A DNA stretch of 64,000 nt from Verrucomicrobiota bacterium (GTDB taxonomy: Bacteria; Verrucomicrobiota; Verrucomicrobiia; Palsa-1439). Of this stretch, positions 49,401 through 56,981 are shown piece after piece. The stretch lies in assembly GCA_016871575.1 (NCBI GenBank), contig VHCW01000005.1, positions 32,193-96,192 of the forward strand. Reading direction: 5' to 3'. The notes beneath the pieces were generated by a model. It was not told the origin of the DNA. It searched no databases and saw nothing but the letters and a program-made list of their open reading frames with translations. The number at the start of each line of letters is the position of its first letter. The stretch's first letter is position 1. The position numbers were made by a program, and so were the translations under genes.

Positions 49401-50188
49401 ACCAGCAGCTTGTCAAAGTCGAGCAACGGATTGGCCAGCAACGCCGCCCGCACCCCGGCCAGAAGATTGCTGGCCGACACGTTTCCTATTGGCTTGCCGT
49501 TTGCCAGCGACTGCAACAGTTGTTCGCGCCCACGCTCAAACTCGGCCAGCGCCTGACGATGTTTCGCTCCGTCGTAGCGGCCCGGAAAACTTCGTTCCAT
49601 GTCCTCGATGGCCAGCCGCACAGACTCGCTGTTGACGTTTTCCAACATCCTCATCTGCGCGTTGATCTCGGCCTGTTGCTCGATGAGCCGTGCCCGCTCG
49701 GCGCGCTGTTCCGGGCTGAGCCGTTTCAGTTTCGCGCCGTCGGGCACTTGCAGTCGCAACGCGCAAATGTGCGGAAACGGCCCTTCGCGCTCCAGCGCGA
49801 GCGCGTGCGTGCCGCGCTCGATACGCAACGTGCATTGCCGTTCCCACTTCGCCGATTTCGTCTGCCAACTGCCCGTCACACCGGCGAAACCGGTATGCAC
49901 CTTCTGCCCATTGAGACTGATCTCGACCGGCCGCGACTGCGCCGCTGCAAACAACGCCGACAACGTGTAATCGCCCGTGACGGAAACCTCGATCACATAC
50001 TCCGCTCGATCCGGCGACTCGCCGCCGTGCCAGATGCACGAGTGCCCGTCTGCGTAGAGTTGCCCTGTCAAGCTCACGCGGACATTGCCGCCGTCGAAAT
50101 CCTTTGCCTCGATGATGACCTCATCCAGGGCCAGCACGGCCAGCGGTGCGAGTAGCAGGGCAGTGAGGATTGCGAGGGCAGGTTTCAT
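46430..50188 (-). CDS. TolB-like/c-type cytochrome protein fused to C-terminal FGE-sulfatase (SUMF1-like) domain
   Basis: Heme motifs CAGCH and CIGCH; C-term [41 protein letters not shown]...[32 protein letters not shown]...[12 protein letters not shown]...VARGGSW. Confidence 0.85.
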   Translation of the reverse strand: [1252 protein letters not shown]

Positions 50189-51006
50189 GGTTTTCCTCCG
50201 CGGGCGAATCCCAACCGTGCCGAAATTCGATCAGCGTGCGCCCGAACGGTGGCGCCGATTTCGGGGATGCGTTTGCGGTCCAAATCCATCATCAGCCCGG
50301 TCGTCCAGACGGAAGCCACCGGGTATCCCACACGGTCGAACACCGGCGCGCCGATGCAATAGACACCCTCGAATTGTTCGGCGTTGTCGAACGCATAGCC
50401 CTTTTCCGCCACCGCCGCCAACTCGCGGCGCAGTTCTTCCCTGTTGGTGATCGTCCGCTCGTTGAACCGGACCAGTTTGGTGGCCGCAAGCAACTCCTCG
50501 CGCTCCTTCTCCGGTAGAAACGCCAGCATCGCCTTGCCCGGCGCGGAACAATACGCCGGCACGTGGTAGCCGAGCTTGGAGACGAAGCAGAACATCCGCG
50601 TGCCAATCGCCTGATCCAGAACAACGACCTCGGCTCCTTCCCGCACCCCGATGAGAACGGTGTCCACAACCTGATCGCGCAATTCCCGCATGATGTCGAG
50701 CGCATGCTCGACCAGGTTGGTCTCCGTGATGGCGCGTTGGCCGATGAGCAGGAGTTTCTGCGTCATCCGGATCTGTTTGGTCTCCGGGTCGCGGCACACC
50801 AGTCCCAACTCCTCCAGCGCCATCACGATACGGAAGGCGCTGGACACCGGGCAGTTCAGGTCGCCTGCAATCTCGGTGAGCGCCCTTCCGCGCGGATGGT
50901 TGGAAAGGATATCGAGAATCTGGAACCCGATCCGCAGGCTCGGCACGTCATAGTTCGGCTTGGCCTTGTTCCCGCGTCTTCGAGCATTGCCATGGTGGTT
51001 TTGCAT
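50185..51006 (-). CDS. IclR-family transcriptional regulator
   Basis: SLRIGFQILDILSNHPRGRALTEIAGDLNCPVSSAFRIVMALEELGLVCRD... wHTH plus effector domain YCSAPGKAMLAFLP, YCIGAPVFDRVGYPVASV; stop overlaps next gene start (ATGA). Confidence 0.92.
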   Translation of the reverse strand: MQNHHGNARRRGNKAKPNYDVPSLRIGFQILDILSNHPRGRALTEIAGDLNCPVSSAFRIVMALEELGLVCRDPETKQIRMTQKLLLIGQRAITETNLVEHALDIMRELRDQVVDTVLIGVREGAEVVVLDQAIGTRMFCFVSKLGYHVPAYCSAPGKAMLAFLPEKEREELLAATKLVRFNERTITNREELRRELAAVAEKGYAFDNAEQFEGVYCIGAPVFDRVGYPVASVWTTGLMMDLDRKRIPEIGATVRAHADRISARLGFARGGKP

Positions 51007-51031
51007 ATAGGAATAAGTTTTATATGCAAAA
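50999..51031. promoter_or_regulatory. Candidate IclR operator: perfect 11-bp inverted repeat with 11-bp spacer
   Basis: TTTTGCATATA-ggaataagttt-TATATGCAAAA; left arm covers IclR start codon (51004-51006). Confidence 0.6.
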
Positions 51032-51086
51032 ACAATAAGCCGCGCGCCGATTGTTGTCAACGATCAAGAATTGCGCTCAGAGCGCG

Positions 51087-53204
51087 TTATTTGTGTTTCT
51101 GGACCCAGCCGGATTTTGGCAGGACGCCGGGCATCAACTTCTCGAACGAGCCGAAGTACCAGCCCACCAGCAGAGCGGCCAGCAGGACGCCGTACAGGAT
51201 CGCGCGATTGCGACTGGAGTTGTCTTCGGCAAACGGGTCGGCGAGGTCGCGATGCGCGCCCGGCGGCAACACGGCAATGCGGGTGAGCGAACCGCCAAAG
51301 GGGATGTTGATCTTCGCCTTGGCATTCACGGCCCAGCCGTTGGCGTCGAGCAACGGGCCGAGATTGCGTTGACGGAGTTTGAGGGCGGCGATGAGCATCG
51401 AAGGGCCGCTGATGACGAGCACCAAACCAATGATCCCCAACGGCATCCAGATGCCCAGTCCGAAGAACGTCTGCAACAGCGCGCCGAGGGCCGCTGTGAT
51501 GCCGCCGACGGCGACGCCGATGGCCGCGACGGTGCCGATGTCAATCTTTTTGGGTGGAGTCGCGGGCGTCTTGGCTTGGTCAGCAGTCGCAACCGTCGTG
51601 GCAGCGGCGCTGACCTTGGCGTCGGAAGCGGCTTCGGCCGCGGCGGCGCGTTTGGCGACCTGTTCTTCGATCATGCGGACGAATTTCTTGTACGGCGCGA
51701 GGAACGCCTGGCGGATGCTGATCGGGTTGTCCACGATCTTGACGATGGTGGCGTCCCAGTCGCGTCCTTGCCGGTCGTAGAAGATGCCGTTGCGGCCGGG
51801 CATCAGGTTGTCGGAGTCGCCGTTGGTGAACGCGGCGGCGATGGTCATCTTTTCGCCGGTGGGTTTGCGGACGCAATCGCAGTAGGCGAGGTAGCAGCGG
51901 CTCAAGCCCGCCATCACGCCGTGCTTGGCCATGTCCTCGACGCGGATGCAAAGCTCGCAGCTTCGCTGGTCGAGGTAAAGCGTGCCGGCTTGGAAAACGG
52001 CTTTGTCCTTGCGCCCGTAAAAATCGCGGAACGTCACAAAGTTGTGGAGCAACTTCACCAGGTCGCGGTTGTAGCGGACAAGTTTTTCCACCGTGGCGAT
52101 GGCGTTGGACTCCGCTTCGAGCGCCTTGTCGCGCGCGATGAGCGCGGCGATGTTTTCCTTTGCCGGGCCGGCGAGGATTTCCTTGATGCGGGCGATGCCG
52201 AGTTTCTCGACTGTGCCGCCGGTTTTGCCGGCGATCCAAGCTTCGTACGGCGTGATCTTGGCAACAAGGGCTGTCCAATCAGCTTCGCTGAGCACAGACT
52301 TGCCGCCGGCCAGCGGAATAAGCGCAAGCAGGGCGTCGGCCCAGGCGGGGTTGACGCCGTCCTTGAGCGGCAACGGTCTGCCGGCTTCGATCTTGGCCAG
52401 CGGGAAGCCGGCCACTTCGGCGGCGGTGATGGTCATGTCCTTCGCGGCGAGCGCGAGGTATTCGCTTTCTTGACGGTTGAGGGCGCCCAACGCGCGGGCG
52501 TCAAACGCGGCCAGCCGGCAACGGGCAAAATAGTCGTCCACTTTGGCCCTGACAGCGCGAACGGCGGCCGCGGCGGCGGGAGTGTTGTCACCGAAAGGAA
52601 GAACCGCCTTGTTGGACCAGTCAGCGAACGCCTGCAGGTCGGCGAAGAACTGGTCTGCCTTCGCCTGGTTGATGCCGGGTTTGCCGCTGCGGTCGGTCTC
52701 GGCGCCGAGGCAGGCGATGATGTCATTGATGACAGCCTTTGTCGCGTCGTCCTCGGCGGCCTCGACGGGAATGATGCCGTCGCCGTTGAAACGGGTTTGG
52801 GCGAAAATCTTTGTGGTGTCGGCAACGTCCTCGATGCTGATGCTGTCGGCATTGGGCGTGCCGAGGTTGGCGAGGATTTGTTTGGCGGAGGCCAGGATCT
52901 GCGGGTCGCTGATGGCCGCCAACGGCAACGAATCGCGGCCGGCAAACAACGTGTCGGAACCCTTGAGGCAGCCAAGCGCCCATTTCGTCGCGGCGAGAAT
53001 TTCGGGGACGCGGATGCGGCCATCCTTGTCGGCGTCAATCAGCGCAAGTGTCTTCGCGTTGAATTCCAGCCCGCTCGTCGGGCAGGCGAGGGCGACCCAG
53101 AGTTTCTGGTCGAGTTGATCGAGGCTGGCGAGGTCGGCGGCAGTTTCCAGTTTGACTTGGTCGAAACCACCGGCGCGGAAGAAGTTCCAAGTGTGCTTGT
53201 TCAT
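51087..53204 (-). CDS. Large EF-hand-containing protein with C-terminal membrane helices, unknown function
   Basis: LALIDADKDGRIRVPEIL EF-hand loop; hydrophobic segments VAAIGVAVGGITAALGALL, GIIGLVLVISGPSMLIAAL, AILYGVLLAALLVGWYFGS. Confidence 0.75.
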   Translation of the reverse strand: MNKHTWNFFRAGGFDQVKLETAADLASLDQLDQKLWVALACPTSGLEFNAKTLALIDADKDGRIRVPEILAATKWALGCLKGSDTLFAGRDSLPLAAISDPQILASAKQILANLGTPNADSISIEDVADTTKIFAQTRFNGDGIIPVEAAEDDATKAVINDIIACLGAETDRSGKPGINQAKADQFFADLQAFADWSNKAVLPFGDNTPAAAAAVRAVRAKVDDYFARCRLAAFDARALGALNRQESEYLALAAKDMTITAAEVAGFPLAKIEAGRPLPLKDGVNPAWADALLALIPLAGGKSVLSEADWTALVAKITPYEAWIAGKTGGTVEKLGIARIKEILAGPAKENIAALIARDKALEAESNAIATVEKLVRYNRDLVKLLHNFVTFRDFYGRKDKAVFQAGTLYLDQRSCELCIRVEDMAKHGVMAGLSRCYLAYCDCVRKPTGEKMTIAAAFTNGDSDNLMPGRNGIFYDRQGRDWDATIVKIVDNPISIRQAFLAPYKKFVRMIEEQVAKRAAAAEAASDAKVSAAATTVATADQAKTPATPPKKIDIGTVAAIGVAVGGITAALGALLQTFFGLGIWMPLGIIGLVLVISGPSMLIAALKLRQRNLGPLLDANGWAVNAKAKINIPFGGSLTRIAVLPPGAHRDLADPFAEDNSSRNRAILYGVLLAALLVGWYFGSFEKLMPGVLPKSGWVQKHK

Positions 53205-53299
53205 GGCCGCCAGTAAACCAGAAAAAAATCGGGATTCAAGGTTGAAAAGACGCAGCTCTCTTGCCCTCGACGGCGGCTTCGTGTATCTACATCCAGCAG

Positions 53300-54427
53300 A
53301 TGAAATACGAAAACGATCCACGCATCGTCATGACACTCGACGCGGGCGGCACCAATTTCAAGTTCTCCGCCGTCCGCGGCAATCAACCGGCCATTCAACC
53401 GTTCTCCGTCCCCTCCCACGCCGACCATCTCGATCGTTGCCTTGCGAGCCTCGTGAACGGCTTTGAGCGCGTCCGCCAATCCTTGCCCGCGCCGCCCGTG
53501 GCCATCAGTTTTGCGTTTCCCGGTCCGACCGATTATGCGCACGGCATTGTCATCGCCCCCAACAATCTTCCCGCGCTGCGCGACGTCGCCCTGACCGCGA
53601 TGCTGGAAGAGAGATTTCAAATCCCCGTGTTCCTCAACAACGACGGCGATCTCTTCGTCTATGGCGAAGCCATTGCCGGGTTCCTGCCGCACGTCAACAG
53701 CCTGCTCGAACAAGCCGGCAGCCCGAAACGGTTCAAGAACCTGTTCGGCGTCACGCTCGGCACCGGCTTCGGCGCCGGCATCGTCAGCGACGGCGAACTG
53801 CTCGGCGGCGACAACATCTGCGCGGGCGAAATCTGGCTGTTGCGGAACAAGCTCCAGCCCGACACCAACGCGGAGGAAGGCGCCAGCATCCGGGCCGTGC
53901 GCCGCGCGTACGCGGCGGAGACGGGCCTCCCGCTCGATGAAGTCCCGGAACCGAAAGTCATTTTCGACATCGGCATGGGCAACGCCCCCGGCAACCAAGC
54001 GGCGGCAAAGGAAGCGTTCCGCCGGCTTGGCGAAGTCGTCGGCGACGCGATGGCGCAGGCGCTCACGCTGGTGGACGGACTCGCCGTGATCGGCGGCGGC
54101 ATTTCCGGCGCATGGCCGTTGTTTTTGCCGGCGATCATTGACGAAATGAACAGCCTGTATCGCACCCCGGACGGCGGCACGCTCCGCCGGCTCACGCAGC
54201 GTGCGTTCAACCTCGAAGACCCTGCGCAACTCGATGTTTTTCTGAAAGGCGAGAAGAAGGAAATCCCCGTGCCCGGCTCGACGCGCAAGGTCGTCTATGA
54301 TCCGATGCACCGCACGGGAGTCGGCCTCTCGCGGCTCGGCACCAGCGAGGCGGTCGCCATCGGCGCCTACGCCTACGCGCTGCACAAGCTCGGCGCTCAG
54401 GACCGCCAACAACACCGCGCGCTGTAG
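53300..54427 (+). CDS. ROK-family sugar kinase/regulator-like protein
   Basis: VMTLDAGGTNFKFSAVRGNQ; FAFPGPTDYAHGIV; VFLNNDGDLFVYGEAIAG; GVTLGTGFGAGIVSDGELLGG. Confidence 0.88.
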   Translation: MKYENDPRIVMTLDAGGTNFKFSAVRGNQPAIQPFSVPSHADHLDRCLASLVNGFERVRQSLPAPPVAISFAFPGPTDYAHGIVIAPNNLPALRDVALTAMLEERFQIPVFLNNDGDLFVYGEAIAGFLPHVNSLLEQAGSPKRFKNLFGVTLGTGFGAGIVSDGELLGGDNICAGEIWLLRNKLQPDTNAEEGASIRAVRRAYAAETGLPLDEVPEPKVIFDIGMGNAPGNQAAAKEAFRRLGEVVGDAMAQALTLVDGLAVIGGGISGAWPLFLPAIIDEMNSLYRTPDGGTLRRLTQRAFNLEDPAQLDVFLKGEKKEIPVPGSTRKVVYDPMHRTGVGLSRLGTSEAVAIGAYAYALHKLGAQDRQQHRAL

Positions 54428-54606
54428 TTTCAGGCGGGGCGCTGCGGCGACAGCGGTTGCCAATTGTTTTTTGGGTGTTTCACCATTTGTGAGGAGGGGA
54501 ATCGAGTCAGGAATCTCCGTTGCCGATGGGATTGAACATCACCGGGTATGCGCCCAATCTCGTGGTGCAAGAGTTCACGATGGGAGCGCACTGTTGCTTC
54601 TGGTAC

Positions 54607-54875
54607 CACATCGTTGAGATCGGGAAATCCAGGCGCGGTATGAGGCCGAGAAAGCCAATCCAGCCAAGTGGGGGGCGCCCGTGGATTTGTTGGATGCGAT
54701 GTTGAACCTGACTTACGCCGGGCATGAAGGCCTTGCCGTCCGGCTCTTCGACCTGGCTTGGCCGTCGGGAATGGAAGGAAAAAAGGAGGCTCTGGCGCGG
54801 TTCAAAAAACTGCTGAACCAAAGCCCGTTCTACCGGGAGATGCGCGCGATGGAGAAACAGCAAGTGGTTTGCTGA
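54607..54875 (+). pseudogene. Truncated gene remnant of unknown family
   Basis: Open frame without upstream start: DREIQARYEAEKANPAKWGAPVDLLDAMLNLTYAGHEGLAVRLFDLAWPSGMEGKKEALARFKKLLNQSPFYREMRAMEKQQVVC*. Confidence 0.5.
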
Positions 54876-54961
54876 AAATTGACCGCCGGCCATTGGCGGC
54901 GCGCTGAACAGCCAGGCGCAACAAGGTTGACAGGCCAAATTCATTTCACCATAGTGGCTCC

Positions 54962-55465
54962 ATGCCGCCCAATCACAACAGTTCCTCCCCCGAATGTCCT
55001 CAACGCCATGATTGCCGGAAGCTGAACCGCCGGGAGTTTATTGCCGTCGGTTCCGGATGCGTTCTTGCCGCTGTCGCGAAAGCCGCCGAGAAGCCCCAGA
55101 AGAAGCTGGCACCCGTTGACATTGGACCACTGGAGAAGTTTTCCAAGGACGGGATTCTGGAGGAATTCACCGGGGACGATTTCTTCGTCATCCGCCACCA
55201 AAACCAGCTCTTCGCCGCCAGCACCAAATGTCCGCACATGGGCCACGCGCTTCGCGTGGATCCGAACAATTCCAAGCGGATCATTTGCGGCAGCCATGAT
55301 GCCGTGTTTGACCCTGATGGAACAGTGGTCGTTGGTCCTGCCGCAACAGGCTTGATTCGCCACGGGATCAGCGTCAACGAAAAGGGCAATGTGATCGTGG
55401 ATCGAAACAAAAAGTTCCCGCAGGACAAGTGGACGGAAGACGGCAACTCTCTTTTCGTCGAGTAA
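54962..55465 (+). CDS. Tat-exported Rieske [2Fe-2S] protein
   Basis: LNRREFIAVGSGCVLAAVAKA twin-Arg; CPHMGHALRVDPNNSKRIICGSHDAVFD Rieske motifs. Confidence 0.87.
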   Translation: MPPNHNSSSPECPQRHDCRKLNRREFIAVGSGCVLAAVAKAAEKPQKKLAPVDIGPLEKFSKDGILEEFTGDDFFVIRHQNQLFAASTKCPHMGHALRVDPNNSKRIICGSHDAVFDPDGTVVVGPAATGLIRHGISVNEKGNVIVDRNKKFPQDKWTEDGNSLFVE

Positions 55466-55524
55466 CGCGTCGTCACAAGTCGCAGTTCGACGAGGGTTGG
55501 CGCAGGAGGGCATTCCGATAAAAC

Positions 55525-55602
55525 TGGCGGGAGCGACGGGGCTCGAACCCGCAACCTCTGCCGTGACAGGGCAGCGCTCTGAACCAATTGAGCTACGCCC
55601 CC
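55525..55602 (-). tRNA. tRNA-Asp(GTC)
   Basis: GGGGGCGTAGCTCAATTGGTTCAGAGCGCTGCCCTGTCACGGCAGAGGTTGCGGGTTCGAGCCCCGTCGCTCCCGCCA; anticodon GTC; CCA encoded. Confidence 0.95.
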
Positions 55603-55621
55603 GCGCCAGTAAAAGGACTCG

Positions 55622-55698
55622 TGGTGGGCGCTAAAGGACTCGAACCTTTGACCCCCTCGGTGTAAACGAGGTGCTCTGGCCAACTGAGCTAAGCGCCC
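55622..55698 (-). tRNA. tRNA-Val(TAC)
   Basis: GGGCGCTTAGCTCAGTTGGCCAGAGCACCTCGTTTACACCGAGGGGGTCAAAGGTTCGAGTCCTTTAGCGCCCACCA; anticodon TAC; CCA encoded. Confidence 0.95.
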
Positions 55699-55773
55699 TT
55701 AGCGCACGCGGGCGTTTCCTTACTACCAAACCCCGTGCTTGTCAACGCGCAATCCCCACATTACCCTCTGCTC

Positions 55774-56070
55774 ATGGCCGACGACCGACAGATGACCATC
55801 CAGGTGCGCAAGCTCATCACCTCCAACTGGATTGATGTTTCCCAAATCCGCATCCGCGTCATCCGCGGCGTCATCACCCTTCAAGGACACGTCGAAAAAA
55901 TCGGCGGCGCCCCCGGCGAGAAGCAAGGCACCGAGGCCGGCATGCGCAAACTCGACGACGAACTGCGCTCCCTCAAAGGATTCCGTGGTCTCGCGTACTT
56001 TTTGGACAACTGGATCCGCGACCCCACCGGCGCGTGGCGTTGCACCACGAAGAAAGATGCAAAACAATGA
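55774..56070 (+). CDS. BON-domain-like small protein
   Basis: RKLITSNWIDVSQIRIRVIRGVITLQGHVEKIGG...KLDDELRSLKGFRGLAYFLDNWIRD. Confidence 0.6.
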   Translation: MADDRQMTIQVRKLITSNWIDVSQIRIRVIRGVITLQGHVEKIGGAPGEKQGTEAGMRKLDDELRSLKGFRGLAYFLDNWIRDPTGAWRCTTKKDAKQ

Positions 56071-56129
56071 CATCCCCATTGGCCAACAGACGGTTGTCGG
56101 TTATCTTGTAACAGACAAAGGAGGCACAC

Positions 56130-56981
56130 ATGTACAAACGCATCCTACTCTGCACGGATGGTTCTCCGGCGGCTGACGTGGCCGCCGAGTACTCGATCTG
56201 GCTGGCCGAAAAGTTTTCCGCCGGGATGGTGGCGCTCTATATCACGGACATTCGCCTGCTGGAAGGCCCTTGGCTTGCCGACCTCGCCGGGGCCGTCGGC
56301 GCGCAGCCCTATGCCGCCCTCGTGCCGCAATTGGAGAATATCCAGCGCGAAAAAGCCGACGCCATCCACACCGCCGTCCAGAAAAAATGCCAGCAGCACA
56401 ACATCCCCTGCGAACTCATCCACGATACCGGAAGCCTTGTCTCCACCATGCTGCGCCATGAGCAACGCGCCGACATCGTGGTCCTCGGCCAGCACGGCGA
56501 ACACGCCCAGTGGAGCCACGGCATGCTCGGCTCCGGCGTCGAACGCATCCTCCGCGCCTCGCTCAAACCCGCGTTGGTCACGCCGGATTCTTTTCGCCCC
56601 ATCCAGCGCATCCTCATCGCGTACGACGGCAGCAGCGGCGCCCGACGGGCATTACAGGACGGCTTGGAACTTGCCCAGCGGCTTGGCTGTGAAACAACAC
56701 TGCTCACCGCCTGCCAGAACACCAGCGAAGACGTTGCCGCCGGCTTCCTGCGCGAAGCACGGCAAGAAGCCGAGACGCGCCAGATCAACGCCCACGCCCA
56801 GCTTGCGCACGGCGACGCCGAGGTTGCCATCCTGCATTGGACGTTGCAGACCAAGGCCGACCTCATCGTCATGGGCGCGTACGGCCACACGCGCATCCGC
56901 GAATTCATTCTCGGCTCCACCACGCAACAGGTTCTCCAGAAAGCCACTGTCCCCGTCCTTCTCGCCCGCGGCCAATCATGA
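56130..56981 (+). CDS. Universal stress protein, tandem UspA domains
   Basis: MYKRILLCTDGSPAADVAAEYSIWLAE...RILIAYDGSSGARRALQDGLELAQRLG...DLIVMGAYGHTRIREFILGSTTQQVLQKATVPVLLAR; SD AGGAGG. Confidence 0.92.
   Translation: MYKRILLCTDGSPAADVAAEYSIWLAEKFSAGMVALYITDIRLLEGPWLADLAGAVGAQPYAALVPQLENIQREKADAIHTAVQKKCQQHNIPCELIHDTGSLVSTMLRHEQRADIVVLGQHGEHAQWSHGMLGSGVERILRASLKPALVTPDSFRPIQRILIAYDGSSGARRALQDGLELAQRLGCETTLLTACQNTSEDVAAGFLREARQEAETRQINAHAQLAHGDAEVAILHWTLQTKADLIVMGAYGHTRIREFILGSTTQQVLQKATVPVLLARGQS

Noticed and set aside
47585-50155. Plus-strand ORF of 856 aa opposite the cytochrome-FGE gene
   Set aside because: Antisense GC artefact; sense strand encodes recognisable domains and is coupled to neighbours.
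55525-55698. ORFs overlapping the tRNA pair (e.g. 55000..55683 minus)
   Set aside because: Translate tRNA sequence (GSNPSLSRQ/RAPSLPPV-type peptides); tRNA cloverleaf structure is unambiguous.
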